Notes: generated from the letters alone by a model not told the origin. Counted from the stretch's first letter, positions 1 through 12,270 are shown. The stretch: DNA of 64,000 bases from Ceratorhiza oryzae-sativae (GCA_030998015.1 JARWMV010000239.1:434001-498000), one strand, 5' to 3'. Program-made: numbers and translations.

Positions 1-1
1 T

Positions 2-555
2 GGGACCAAAGACCGCGGCACTGGCCTTGACTCTAATACTCGTGACGCTGGTTTGGGCTCAAACACCAATCGTGATGGGTACGGCTCCAGCAACATCGGC
101 ACCACCGGCGGATACGGATCCAGCAACGTTGACACGATTGGCGGATACGGGTCTAACAAAGCAGGCAACACTGGAGCATACGGCTCGTCGAGTGACAACA
201 ACACCTCGACTGGCAATTATGGGTCAACGAACGCCGACAACTTTGGAACCACTAACCAAGACACTTACGCCCGCGGTATAGCAAATGAAGGAGGCAACTA
301 TGACTCCACAACCGGCCACAAGCCCACTATGGGCGAGAAGGTCAAGGGTAAGCCGCATAGATATTCAATATTATAGTGTGCTCACTCAATTATAGGTACG
401 ATGGAAAAGATGCAAGGCAAGGTCACCAAGAACCCGGAGCTTGTAGAGCGCGGCCAGGAGCGCAAGGTTTGTGGTTATTGTTGCATCACAGTTTATATCT
501 AAATGTGTTACAGGAAGGAAACCTCGGAAATGAATCTGGAAACAACAACTACTAA
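2..555 (+). CDS. Gly/Asn/Ser-repeat CsbD-like stress protein, 5' truncated
   Basis: The reading frame is already open at base 2, so the N-terminus lies outside the window. Three exons can be joined: 2-347, 396-466 and 514-555, with GT-AG introns of 48 and 47 bp. The main part is a run of imperfect repeats around GYGSSN/GGYGS units (roughly 55-270), low in complexity and probably disordered. The C-terminus, beginning at GEKVKGTMEKMQGKV and ending near ERKEGNL, resembles the CsbD-type motif (Gly-Lys-rich amphipathic repeat) found in bacterial and fungal stress-induced proteins. The stop is TAA at 553-555. Function is not established; a hydrophilic stress-protectant role is inference from the family. 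It converges with the transporter gene downstream (241 bp gap). Confidence 0.6.
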
Positions 556-795
556 TTTATTGCTTTAGCTCAAATTAATACTGCATGTATGCTCGTGCAA
601 ACTTAAATAATGAATTGTATTACGTTTACCCATAACTGAGCGCCGCCGCATGAATAGCCGCTTTGGAATATAGGAAAAGTGCTATGAAGAACGTAGTGCA
701 AATTGTAAACACTGGTCCATGGCGGACTTCGATATCCTCGGCGGTTTCAAACATGCTAGATTTGAACAGAATTTACAGTTTTTTTTTGGCTTCAA

Positions 796-3130
796 TCACG
801 CGTCACGACGCGCATTCTCCTGATGCACAATCTCCCCCTTCTTATCATCTCCACCCGATTCAACCGGCGAAGATCCACGCTCGTAGTCAACACTTGGCAT
901 AGTGTATCCAAACAATTGGTCCATGCCCTCTAGGGAGACTCCCTTGGCTGTAGCAAACGCTCAACATGATACCTGTTGACCGTAGTATCGAGACTTACTT
1001 TCAGGCAACACGAAGACTACCCAAGGGATCATCAAAACCATGCACAACCCGAAAAACTGCATCACTGTTTAGTAAGTATGCTCCAATATGAACTGGGTTG
1101 CACTTACCAGGTATGTTCCGTACCCAATATTAGCGACCATGTAGGGTGTAGACCTCGCGATAACAAATTGCCAGAGCCATTGGGTCGCGGTAGTAATTGC
1201 ACAGCAAAGAGCCCTGGACACCAAGAGGGAAGATCTCGGAGCAAACAATCCATGAAATTCCGTTCCAAGACGCCTGCGGGTGCACAAAACTCAGTTTAGA
1301 TAGGACCCAAGAGCTAGAGAGATCAAACCTACACAGAAGCATATGGCAAATATGTACAAACATGCTGCTGCGAACTTGCCCGCTGAGGTAGGGGCGTCCC
1401 CCGCTTTCGGCTTGGCGATAGCAATAAATGCAGCGATACTTTAAGCTATTTGTAAGCAGCATACTTACAATACTGGGATAGCCGCTTACTAGAACATAGA
1501 AAATGCGCCGCCAACAGAACCATAGATAAGTGGTTTTCTTCGCCCGACCAAGTCGATCAACCAAAACAGGAAGATAAAGGTGGTGATCATTTTGACAACC
1601 CCGTAGATGCCCTGCAATTAGAGTTTTAGTTAATTTAGGCATCCAACGCGAGGCCGGGACTTACAGTGGCAAAGAGCCCATTGTTCGTGCCAGTAATACC
1701 AATGGACTTGAAGATCGTTGGAGAATAATACTAGTGTAAGACTGAGCGTGAGCGTGGAATAGTAGATAATAGCTTTGAATGTTTACGTTAATGGCGTTTA
1801 TACCTGAATTTCGCCGTCAGAAGTTGCATACTAACTACATGCAGCCACTCACCAGTCAAATTTTGGAACATCATAATAGTCATTCCGACACCAATTCTAT
1901 TTCGAATACCAGGCTTGCCGAGCTCTTTCAACTGTCCTCCAAATCCATGGGTTCGTACAAGGGCCATTTCACGGTTGAGCTGGTCCTGAGTCGCTTGGAT
2001 TTCTTCGCGGACATAAGCATGACTTGCTGGTAGATTCCTCATCCAAGACAGGTTTTTTATGGCCTCCTCTTCGCGACCGACTTTAAAAAGCCACCTCGGG
2101 GTTTCTTTGAGGAACAAAGCCGCAATCAACAGCATCCCGCCGGGAACTTGGTGCATGAATGCGTGAGAATCCGGCCGCTTAGACACAATTATACCACTGA
2201 CTTAGCTGGAGAGAGACCGGGATATGCCACTGTTTAGCTTTCGGTGCGACACCTTTGTTGACACCGTAGCTGCCAAAAGGCTGTCATAACAAAGTTTGCG
2301 CCCGATATTCGATTTTAACCTACTTGATCCAAAACCCGACTACACCCCCAATTTGTAAGAGGGTCTCATAAAATCCAACCAGACGTCCTCGAATACTGGG
2401 TGGAGATATCTCAGCAATATAGAGAGCTGAATTACGTACACCGAGTTAACGGAGTGCCTCAATGAATTATTGGCACTTACGCGTAGCCAAGGACACCGCA
2501 CCAACGCCAAATCCTCCAATAATCCGACCAGCATAGAAAATACCCAAGCTTTACCGACATTTTAAATTCGTACAGTGAGATGTATGAAAACGAGAGGGCT
2601 CACCTTTTAGTCGCACCAAGCATAACCCTGCCCCTAGGCAAAACAATGCAGACGCCCCAGCAAGGTAGCACGCCGTCCATATTTCTCTGCAACGAACAGA
2701 CCAAGGATGGCCCCGAAGAAGCAACCTGCAGCGTAAGAGTTAATATAATTCATCCTCCGAGAATTATTGTGCTTTGGCAATCATATCTTACCCCCTTGGT
2801 AGGTAGAAACTATGTTGGAGCTCGTAAATGCCTTTTGGGAGGTTGACATCTTGTCAAGCCCAAATTGAGAAGCGAATGAAGGCAAGGCTAATGTCCCTCC
2901 GATGAAAGCCGAGTCATAGCTAAGCCCGGTACTCAGTGAGGTATTCTAGTGTCTGATGAGACTGGATATACCCAAATAACACACCGCCCCATGCAGCAAT
3001 GAGTGCCAAAACATATGGTCTCCAGTCTATCTTGTAGCATAAGTCTATGACTTTTGCAACAAGCTATCACATTTGACATACTGTACACTTCCTTCGGAGT
3101 TGGTCGGTCTTCGACGATTTTCAACGCCAT
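796..3130 (-). CDS. Quinate permease-like MFS sugar transporter (three frame breaks)
   Basis: Predicted plasma-membrane proton/quinate or sugar symporter of the MFS sugar-porter family (QutD/Qa-y-like by motif memory). The start ATG is at 3130-3128; many short introns are needed. Exons read EVYNWRPYVLALIAAWGG, YDSAFIGGTLALPSF, YGRR, then PPSIRGRLVGFYE, KETPRWLF, MMFQNLTGINAINYYSP, GISWIVCSEIFP, ATQWLWQFVIARSTPY and a C-terminus near LEGMDQLFGYTMPS. The R-x-G-R-R loop motif, the PETKG-type junction and the PESPRWL-like loop are family signatures. The frame breaks at the C-runs 2656-2659, 2626-2628 and 1212-1214 (plus strand). Each is repaired by one extra base, so the gene is either mis-sequenced or freshly inactivated. 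Everything else, including splice sites and the C-terminal tail, looks intact. Confidence 0.85.
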
Positions 3131-6102
3131 TCGACGAGGGGTCGAGCGATAGGAATAAGAGTGGATATTTAAATAAAAGTGGTGACCTCCGCAAGAATGT
3201 GGGCGAGCTAAAGGGGGCTAGAGACGTGGAGGTCTCACAACGGGTGTTATTATAGCGGGGGAAGGCGGAAGTTACTGTATAACACCGGCTAGGATAATCT
3301 AATCACCCTGCCTTCGAAAACGTCTTCGGAAACTTCGGTGTGTTCAAGACATATACATTTGCAAAGAGAGACCCATGTGACCTCCATAAAAGTAGATTTT
3401 TGGCGTTCTTGCTGACATTCCATGGTGTAATTTAGTCTCCAAAGGAAAACTGTATGTGTGAATGCGGGTGCCATGCGAGGCATGGTCTTAGCGCCGGGAA
3501 CCTTGTTTGGCCAAGCTGACGTTTTCTCGCCAATTCAGACATCCAACGATTGAGCAAAATACCGATCAGCGCATTCATCGTTCTTTCTTTGGTATCTGAT
3601 ATTCATACGTAGTTCTTAATCCTATCTTATTAGCTCGGAAGGATCTTACAGCATTTCTAAAGCGCTTCAAGTCGGATTTAGGTCACGAATTCCTCGCAAA
3701 ATAGGCTAAGATCCGTTGATTGACTCCAAAGTACCTAATGTTGAAAGCAACTTAAAATTAAAAGAGCTTGAAAGGGAGTATGTTTAGCTGCCATTGGCAT
3801 ACAGCCTCACGGTAGCAATTCAGGTTAACTCCTTGAAAGCAGAAACGCCCTTACCACCCATATTTTCCAAGTGAAACAACTATCGCCGGTATGCCTAGTA
3901 CAAGTGTCTATGTAGTAAGCAACCTTCCGGGTGATTTTAATTGCTACGAAGCTTCCATACACTTGTAGAACGGCCGGAGCTTAGCATGTCATTTCGTATC
4001 TAGTTACTTCTTCTTTGCTAAGCTTAGTAGGGCCAGCGTTTACTTATCCTTATCGAGCATGAATATAAGATATATTTACCAAAAGAAGGGCTGGAGCTCA
4101 CCCAGGGTCATGAACATCTCATATACATTGGGCACGCTGAACAACTCACGGGTGGCTTGGATTTATGCTCACAAAGTAACGGGTTTTTGTGTAGGACATT
4201 ATAAAAATATTTTTTAGCTTTAAATCGATCAAACATTCGGTTCGAAAAACCATAGCTCGCAGGCCTGAAAAGTGTGAGGGAATGACCGGAGCCGGCGGGG
4301 CTTCATTGCGAGTACTGAACGAGGGAGGCGCTGGTCACGTGGTCTCGCGCTGCTGCTTGTCTCCTCCATCGCCCGACGTTGTGTGTCGGGTTTTCTTCCC
4401 ACCCACCACCCCCTATTTGCTGCGATCCATCGGTAAGCCGAGGCCTACCTAACCCGCGAGTCCCACTCGCAGTTCGGGGATCCAGCCACGCTCCTCCCAC
4501 CAGTGGCGGTGCGAGCATCCCAAATCTGCCCGAAGCAGATGCCGACCGATGGGTCGCACTCGGCGCAAGCGCCTGGCCCTGTGCTCGGTGCAAATGATTT
4601 CTGAAGCCGCCGCCAATAGAGTGGGAGGGCCAAAGTCTTTCAAGTTCTCCATGTCTTAAGGATCTTTGGCTAATACTGTTCAGGGCGTTGAAAGGCCCGG
4701 GCACACTGCACATGAAGTGGCTGGGAATAGGCTCGCAACCAACTGTCGCACCAGACCCAGTTCTCGCTGCGCATTTTGTCGAGGCAGGAGGCTGGATATG
4801 TGTACCCACCTATTAGGTAAAGGATTTTTGTGCTTATCAGGGGAATAGCTCGGAAAGCATGTCACCAATGTCCAGTGTGTTTATGAGCGAAATTTAGTTT
4901 CCCCACAAGTAGCCATACAGAGTTTGGCCCACTAGCGCCCAATTCAGTTATCATCACTGTCGAAATAACTTCACTCAAGAGCCCTTGATACTACTAACTG
5001 GTACTTTGTAGACACGCCCTGAATCAGTGTGCCAAGTTGTGGTGCACAGGCACTGCCCAGTACAGCTCTGACTCCCTCAGGTGCAAAACTACCAAGTCGC
5101 TTCCAACGCCATCACCGAGCCTGCTCGGCTAAACTCTATTGCAGCCTACACCACCTGTTCTCATGTTCTGCTTCCTTTGGTATTTGTCGACTGTGTTTAG
5201 CCATCTGAGCATAAGCGAGAACGGCAGGTCATGAGTGGGCTAACTGAGGATATTCTCAAACCAGTCTGAACACAAATAAATTACGCACGCCACCTCCAGG
5301 CATACTATCGCATATGCTGGGTCGAATGATTCAATCAACCTCCGAACAGAATAACAATTGGCCAGAGGCTGGATGTCCCAGCATCATCTTAACATTTTGT
5401 ATAATATGTACATAGCTCTCGGTGAATTGACCTCAAGCAGGATGTGTCATTGCGATAGCTAGATGGTCAAGTGTCCTCTAGGATGAATATGATCAATCGG
5501 ATATGAGCGGGCCGATGAAGTCAACAGATAATTACCCAGTCGTTTTCAATTCCCTATAACCTTATGAAATTCGATCAACACACAGGCCGACGGTCTGACT
5601 CCGCACGAATAACCCCAATAGATTACACGCATATACTATATGCACGTCTTAGAGCTACATATATACATGATTAGTTTATTGATCTCAATTTCACAACCGT
5701 TGTACGGTGTAATCTTCACGTACCTCGGAATATAAGGCAAATAGTTTAAGAAAGCGATTCAGGTGACCACATCAATCATGCTTTTTTCCGCGAAGATCAG
5801 TGCGCACACGCGGATATGGCTCAGACCTTAGAAGCTTCGGTTGACGTTATTTACTGATGGTTTGGCTGGAAAGTATCGACCAGAGGCATTTTCGTCGGCT
5901 CACCGGTAAAAGTGGCTGATAGCCATTCGATTGACCAATCAACATCGTTCAAGCGGATCGGTTCCTCTTGGCATTCTGTGGGGGAAGCCTGCAAACGGCC
6001 GCCTCGTCGGGCCAACTTTGGGGGATTCCCGGCATCTTCGCTTGCAGCTGTCATGGTTTCCTCAAGACTGAAAATTAGATTTCCGAGTAAGTCCCATTCA
6101 AG
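3131..6102. other. Long intergenic region with a GC-rich island
   Basis: About 3 kb with no gene I can support. Most is AT-rich with scattered stops on both strands. A distinctly GC-rich stretch at about 4280-4830 has overlapping short ORFs on both strands (up to 168 codons on the minus strand). Their products match no family I recognise, and open frames on both strands are expected from composition alone. No transposase, terminal repeat or RNA gene was recognised. Confidence 0.5.
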
Positions 6103-6109
6103 CGTATAA
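6103..6109 (+). promoter_or_regulatory. TATA box of LPMO gene 1
   Basis: TATAAAT lies 57 bp upstream of the LPMO start codon. The second LPMO gene has the same heptamer at almost the same distance, which supports it being a real core promoter element. Confidence 0.6.
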
Positions 6110-6159
6110 ATGCGCCATCGAGCTCGTCACAACACTCACTGAAAACTATATTGAACATT

Positions 6160-7133
6160 ATGAAGTCCTTTTTGGCGATCTTCGCTCTCGCTGCTGCGGC
6201 AATTCAACCTGCCCTGGCTCACTACCGGTTTCCCATGCTCATCGATGCTAGTGGCACAGTCACTGGCCAGTTTGTTTACGTTCGCGCGAACACCAACAGT
6301 AACTCTCCTGTGAGTCTGCTTAACAAGATGGGCGCAAAAAATGTAACCCAAGTAATTGTTTAGGTGACGGATGTCAAATCAAACGACCTCCGCTGCAATG
6401 TTGGTGGCCTCGCCTCCGGAAGCTCCACACAGATTGCAACAGTTCCTGCTGGGTCGACTGTTGGCTTTGCATCTGACACCAGTAAGCCGCTTCGTTCTTG
6501 TATACCTGAGTTGCTCATCCCCTGGCTCTATAGGCGTGGGTCACCCGGGTCCGCTCCTGGTTTACTTGGGCAAAGTTCCATCTGGCCAAACCGCTGCAAC
6601 TTGGGACGGCAGTGGTGCCAACTGGTTCAAGATCCACTCCATTGGTGCTAGCTTCAGCACCGGTTCCTTGGCATGGCCCACTGACAGTACGTCGAATCGT
6701 GGTATAGTTTGATCTGTCCGACTAATGATTAAAAACAGACCAGTCCACCTTCAAGTTTAAGATCCCCGCCAGCACACCCCCTGGGCAGTACCTGCTCCGG
6801 ATCGAGCACATTGGTCTTCATGTTGCTTCGAGCGTTGGAGGCGCACAGTTCTATGTGGGTGTTTTAGACCACCCCACTCCCCAATGGAGGCATACTAATG
6901 GGGTATATGCGCTTTAAAGATCAGCTGCGCGCAAATCAACGTCACAGGCAATGGTTCCGGCAACCCCCCAAAAGTATCCATCCCTGGCGTCTACTCTGGT
7001 AAGCTAGCGGCAATGTATTATTCTTGTACTAATCCGTACTTCTACAGGTACCGAGCCCGGCCTCTTGATCAACATTTACTGGCCACCTGTCACGTCATAT
7101 ACTCCTCCTGGCCCGGCTGTCTGGTCCGGTTAG
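6160..7133 (+). CDS. AA9 lytic polysaccharide monooxygenase (copy 1)
   Basis: Secreted copper enzyme that oxidatively cleaves cellulose or related beta-glucans. The model has six exons: 6160-6309, 6364-6481, 6534-6686, 6739-6854, 6920-6998, 7048-7133. They sum to 702 bp, 233 residues plus stop, with no frame error. Residues 1-20 are a signal peptide ending in ALA, so the mature protein starts HYRF. That N-terminal His, the His of VGHPGP and the Tyr of GGAQFYISCAQ are the expected AA9 histidine-brace and axial residues. The RCNVGG and ISCAQ cysteines probably form the family disulphide. No cellulose-binding module follows; the protein ends PAVWSG. The close paralogue at 31579-32582 shares intron positions. 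Confidence 0.95.
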
Positions 7134-7790
7134 ATACAAAAGTGTATTATGGAACCATCAGTACTTGTGGGCATATGATATACTGTATTGAAGGAAAGGG
7201 CAGAGCTGTCTTACTCAGATGGAACCTCGATACTACAATAAGTTGAATATATTTGTGTCCAATTCGCCTCATAGACCAAGTGCTTTGCCTAGAGTCGCTA
7301 AGATTAGAATTCTGATATGGGCAAATGCCTTTGAAAGGAAAATAGAATAAGAAGCGTATTGATAGTAGTAGGAAGTATGGCTTGCGGTGCTCAGTATCTA
7401 TACATGCCCATATAGCGGACGAGAAACAGAATGGGTTTAAACGAAAAAGAAATTCCATAGTTGTGTTCAACGGAAACTTGGTCCAGGGATGTCGCACACA
7501 CGTAAGGCCCTTGGCATGCTTGAAGTTGTAGGAAAAGATCGCTCTTATGAAACTCTCAAGGAGAACTCTCACTCGAATGTCATCTGTCCGCGTCACGACA
7601 CCCTGTGATTGATGGCGGCCACTTCTCATTGATCATTTATCGAAACGCGGGATGAGACTGCCTAGGACCACGTAGCCACTGGGTCGGATCCGACAGTTCC
7701 GGTGGATGGTTACTTCCGATTTACCGCCGTTCTCGCTGTAGTTCTCGTCGTGGTCGTCGCCCCTTTGGAAGGATAAAATAGCTCTGAAAT
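7134..7790. other. Intergenic region between LPMO 1 and eS19
   Basis: About 650 bp. The minus-strand ORF at 7147-7629 (160 codons) has no recognisable domain and is AT-rich, so I treat it as chance. The last 100 bp before 7791 should hold the eS19 promoter and 5' UTR. Confidence 0.4.
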
Positions 7791-8400
7791 ATGCCAGGTG
7801 TACGTGATATCAGGTGAGAAGGCTTGTGAGTAAGAGTTCAGACGGAGCCTGACTCGGTTTCCAGCGCTGACGAATTTATTGCGGCGTATGCCTCCCACCT
7901 CAAGCGATCTGGCAAGCTCGAGGTCCCCATCTGGTCGGATCTCGTCAAGACCGGCTCTTTCAAGGAGCAAGCGCCTTATGACCCGGACTGGTACTATATC
8001 CGTGCTGGTACGTATACACCATACTTAATATGTCATCGAATGAACCAGCTAAGTACGATGCCCAATTAGCTGCCGTTGCACGACATATCTACCTCCGGAA
8101 ACAAGTTGGGATTGGTGCTCTTGCCAAGCTTCACGGTGGGCGAAACCGCAGGGGTAACCGCCCATCACACCACCGCGATGCGAGCACAAACATTCAGCGC
8201 AAGGCAAGTCTATATAACAATCGTTTTCTAACCCGTTTACTCGATATTGTACCGTATCCTAAGTATACTATTCGGACAGATCTGCCAGTCCCTAGAGAAG
8301 ATTGGAGTTCTTGAGCTCGGTGCTGATGGTGGCCGACGCATCTCTCAGGATGGTGTCCGTGATCTCGACCGTATCGCAACAGCTGTCGTCGAGGCTGCAA

Positions 8401-8431
<31 letters not shown>

Positions 8432-8459
8432 AGAGGCGGCTGAGGAGGAAGAGGAGTAA
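7791..8459 (+). CDS. RPS19: 40S ribosomal protein eS19
   Basis: Component of the small ribosomal subunit head, needed for 18S rRNA maturation. Four exons (7791-7813, 7865-8007, 8070-8203, 8280-8459) sum to 480 bp, 159 residues. The start reads [20 protein letters not shown], the eS19 N-terminus. Core motifs [42 protein letters not shown] and LEKIGVLE all follow in order. The third intron (8204-8279) starts with GC (GCAAGT), a GC-AG intron; skipping it would break the conserved [11 protein letters not shown] junction. The last 20 or so residues are almost pure Glu (GAG/GAA repeat from about 8401), an acidic extension not present in yeast or human eS19 as I know them. Confidence 0.95.
8401..8456 (+). 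repeat. GAG/GAA trinucleotide repeat coding for poly-Glu
   Basis: Purine-only triplet repeat encoding the acidic C-terminal tail of eS19. It is interrupted once by GCGGCT (Ala-Ala). Confidence 0.85.
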
Positions 8460-8677
8460 ACGATTGGGATATCCGCTATTTGTTGGTGTGTCCTCGTTTC
8501 CCGTTGCATTTTTTACTCTTGTACCCATGCATGGTTTATGTATGCTCTATGGCACGAAAAGTTATATGCGCGGTATGACTGTGCGTTTTTTACTGTGCAT
8601 TGTAGCGAGTATGGGAATAAGGTTGAATGATTGGTTTGGTGTGCTAGTAAAGGAACGTGATTCATCCTAATAATCTC

Positions 8678-10154
8678 TTACACGGAGGTCTTCAATGCTC
8701 CAGACAGGCCGAGTATCAATGCTAAGCTTGTCATAATCTTGTTTTTGAAACCTTTCTAGTGATGCCCAGGCAATCATCACCGCGTTATCTATGTACACTT
8801 GTCAATGAGGTGATTGAGCTCGGAGGTACATAGTACTCACCAGTGCACAATGCCGGAGGCGGGAATATTAGCTTAATTTTATGGGAAATATCTGCCTCTT
8901 GTGTGACCAATTGAAGCCTATCGAGTACGAAACTTTAACCAAGCGGGACAGACGAGATAGAATGAAGCCCACCTTGGTCTTAGATACGAATTGCTAGCGA
9001 CACCTCCGCTGACAACGATAGAGTCGACACATATATTCCTTTTTAGGCATTCTTTCAGCCCAAGTTTGACTTTGGCCTCCAGTTGGCCAACTGCGGCTGT
9101 TTGAAACGCAGCCGCAATACTCTGGCGCTCCTGTAGCGACATATCATTCACTGTACGACAGATTCTCTCTTGCATAGCTGCTCGTTCCGGTGTGGGGGGA
9201 TGTTTTAGACATGGTTCGTTGGTTGTTTGAGGAGGGTCGAGGACCATGTTTGAATCGGAGCGGGCAAGAATGTACGCTCGAACAGAAGAGATTAAACCGG
9301 AATAGCTGAAAGCGAGTTTTCCGGGCATCGGTATGTGGAATGGTGCTTCGATTTTGGTAGCACATGATGCAAAGGCTTCAAGAGATGCCCCAGCACTACA
9401 TTCTCGAGACCAAGGAATGTTGAGGAGGGTTGCCACCCGATCAAAGGCGTTTCCGATACTTTCGTCCCGAGTTGTAGCTAGGGTCTCAAAATGAGTGCTA
9501 GAGTAGGCCAGAAGAAGTAGCGTGTGTCCACCGGAGACGAGCAGCGTCAAGAATGGGTACGAGGGAGGAGACTGGCAGGTGTAGAGTGCCGTGAGAGCGT
9601 GGGCTTGCTAGGGCACTAGCTTCAGTAATCCACCTAGTGTACGGTGTTTGCGAGGGTGCATACCATATGGTGCACACCAACGAGAGGTTTGTTAAGTGCG
9701 CCAGCCAAGGTACGGGCAGCGACTGCTCCTATGTTGAGGCATCCCGGCATACCAGGACCCCTGGTGAAGGCGATACCGTCTATGCTATGAATTGTGGAGT
9801 TACTTTCTCCCAAGGCTTGCCGTAGTGCGATAGGCTAGAAGAAGTCATTCACAACGCATCATTGGCTGTGCTGCCTGCACTTGCCAGATTTTTATTATGC
9901 ATTCTTGATGCCACTTGAGGATGAATACCTCTAAACTCCTCATGACTTTCAGGTCATCGTCAGAATACGTTATACCGAGACAAGGCTCAGAACTTACTCA
10001 GCGTGTTGTTTGAGAATGACATTTGAGAGAACCTCTGTATTGGCTGTAATTGCAACTGCAGTGTCATCTGCCGAAGTTTCGAAAGCAAGACCCGGAAAGG
10101 ACGAGCCAAGGACAGAAGATAGCGAAGGCTATAGCGGCCAAGTGCAGCCACCAT
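8678..10154 (-). CDS. QRI7: Mitochondrial tRNA N6-threonylcarbamoyladenosine transferase (TsaD/Qri7 family)
   Basis: Transfers the threonylcarbamoyl group to A37 of ANN-decoding tRNAs (t6A), in mitochondria for the Qri7 branch. The start ATG is at 10154-10152. The first residues, MVAALGRYSLRYLLSLARP, are Arg/Leu-rich like a mitochondrial presequence, followed by the domain start LAFETSADDTAVAI. Other motifs are GGIHPQVASR, the metal-binding HHMQAHALTA (split by an intron between HHM and QAH), LLVSGGHTLLL, DDA/DESIGNAFDRVA and SIVVSGGVASNSYLR. The C-terminus contains DNAVMIAWA. The spread of motifs is complete and no frame break was found. It is divergent to the HbrB gene, with about 270 bp between starts. 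Confidence 0.92.
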
Positions 10155-10426
10155 TTTGGTCGATCTGATTTACACCTCGATTACGTAAGTATAGACACTT
10201 TGTACGGGCTTCGTTCCTTCTTCACCTGTCGATCACCACGCAATTTTGGCTATCCCCCTGGAGTGGCATATAGCGGTTTTGAGCTGCAGAAAACAATTGT
10301 TACGTGAATTTATTCTTCCCGGAACGCTTGACAACGTGTATCATTTCTCGATTCGAATTGCCGATCCGACCTGCCGTTCTTGGCCTCTAGCACACCTAGC
10401 TTCTCGATAACGGGTATATATACGCC

Positions 10427-12270
10427 ATGCTCAAATCCGTCGTGAAATTCCCCCAATCTCAAATCCCAGGCCGACATCTCCCCTCCCTCCGCGTCGTTCG
10501 CACGACTCCCACCCAGACTCTCCATCTCCGTTCACGGATTCAGAAAGGCGAAGATCTAACTCTGACGGGACCGCCCCGACACCACGACCCGCGCCTCGCC
10601 CCCTTGTTCCACACGTGCCCTCGCCCATCCAAGAAAAGAGCGTCAGCCCTGGTAGCTCGACTTCGGATCCACGGTTACGCCCGAGTCCTATCCAACAACC
10701 GCGTTTGGGGAGTTCGAGTGTTAGTGGCTCTGGCTCTTTATTCTTGACACATAGCCTTGGAATGTCCCGTTCTCAGGGTGGTGTCCCCCGGGAGACAGTT
10801 CCCACAGCGGTCCCAGTCACCTCGTCATCAGTAAATGCTGCACGCACTTCGCCTGTCAAGGGACGAGGGGTCTATGACGCAAAACTCATGGCCCGAGAGA
10901 TGGATCGGCTTGGGCTATCTAGCGCAGTTCCCAGCGCAAATGCTTCAAGCCTCTCGCTCCCGCTTTCCAACCCAACACTACCAACTATGACCACCGGAGT
11001 TACTACAGCAACACCGGATACGGCACCATACCAACAACTCCACGTTCACGTACTACCGCTTTTTAACTCGGAGAATTTAAAAGTCTCAATTGAGGATCTT
11101 AACGGCCTTGTCAAACAACACATCCAGACCGTGATATCCAGAGGGCCTAGCCGTGCTTTAGTTGCTCTTGAGCAGGATGTTAGGGAATTGGTTGACAAAG
11201 GGATGATGACGCTCAACAGCAAGCTCGTGGGGCTTGGGGGAGAAACACTCCTAACCCGAGTGGTACAGGTCTGGGGGCAGTTCTGGGAGCAAATCCTTCC
11301 CTATCTTGAAGGGGCAAGTGACAGGTCGTGGGATATGACTATACAATAACACACACTATGTCTAGGTCTTCTTGCCTTTGCAAACAGAAAAGATATTACA
11401 AAACCTATCTCGCAACCCTAAATCTATGCGCCCGGGCTCACCCGGATCTCCCTCGCATGAAATATCAGGCGTCGTTCCACTCGTAGGGTATCTTACAGTC
11501 GACGTTCGAAGTGTCGTCCTCCAATCTTTTCGCGATTCGATTATCGCGCCAATCTGGCCGAACCTCTACGATCAGTTTGTATCAATGGGAAAGGACGTTG
11601 AGACAGGTATCGCATTAGGTGATAGGTATTCCCGTCTTCAACAAATGTACGTAGCCTAGATCAGCCCCGACACCACCACTTATCTCAAGTAGGCTTCTCG
11701 TACTCTCGTCTGCCTCTCCACGAACCATATCTATGAACCAGCCTTTAACCCCAATATCTCCGGGAGAAGAAGCCGTGACGAACCTACTCCGGGCTATACT
11801 TCGTGTACGCGCCCTTGCATACTCTGGGGGCGGCCATCAAACGCACCAACGGCTCCCGCCTCCGCCTATTCTTGGATTTGGCGGACCGGGTGCAGGTACT
11901 GGCGCAGCGGGCATGTTGTTCGGTGCAGCCCCGCGCGACAGGAGAGGTAGGATAGCAAAACGAGACGTCTCGTACCGGGATGGGAACGCGTTTGATGAGG
12001 ACGGAGAAGGCGATGTGTTTGGCAGAGAGGAGATGGAAGGCAAAACAGACAGGCAGAGGGAACGTGAATTTTTGGACGCATTAAAGAGCCCGATGGTCCC
12101 GAGTGATGAAGGAACTGTAGATGGAAGGACACCCTTAGGTCGAAATGTCGACCAGGTATGATTTTTTTTAGTGTACTCGTTGAAGCCCCACTCACAAAAA
12201 TCCGCAACATCTTGAATAGGCAGACAACCGAGGTCTAGGATTCGCGACGGCAATGAGGGCGGTGATATAG
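10427..12270 (+). CDS. HbrB/Bit61-like TORC2 subunit (PRR5/Protor family)
   Basis: Likely accessory subunit of TOR complex 2, acting at the plasma membrane in actin and cell-wall signalling. An N-terminal Ser/Pro-rich region (about 10460-10990) precedes the HbrB-like core: LFNSENLKVSIEDLNGLVKQH, then LVDKGMMTLNS, the QFWEQILPYLEG/VFLPLQTEKIL junction, and ILRVRALAY. Exons after the first are 11366-11646, 11693-12155 and 12220-12270. The first intron, 11314-11365, begins GCAAGT (GC-AG). The long coding frame has no ATG between an upstream stop (10408) and 10762. The ATG at 10427 sits in another frame and would join if the C-run 10450-10454 had one more C. The true start could instead be 10762. 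Confidence 0.75.
11314..11365 (+). other. GC-AG intron in the HbrB-like gene
   Basis: The 52-bp intron starts GCAAGT and ends TCTAG. Splicing it joins LPYLEG to VFLPLQTEKIL in frame; no GT donor nearby keeps the frame. Confidence 0.75.

Noticed and set aside
1460..1500. Apparent TAG TAA stops in the permease after GGAFSMF
   Set aside because: An intron starting GTAAGCGG and ending CTTAAAG removes them and joins SMFY to IAAFIAIAKP in frame.
796..3130. Permease as a true pseudogene
   Set aside because: All three breaks are single-base and in G/C runs, and all splice sites and conserved blocks are intact. Sequence error is more likely, though not proven.
4303..4809. 168-codon minus-strand ORF as a gene
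   Set aside because: No recognisable domain, overlapping ORFs on the other strand, and no splice-site pattern.
4666..4848. Possible Zn2Cys6 cluster (CRTRPSSRCAFCRGRRLDMC)
   Set aside because: Cysteine spacing does not fit the C-x2-C-x6-C pattern and no flanking domain follows.
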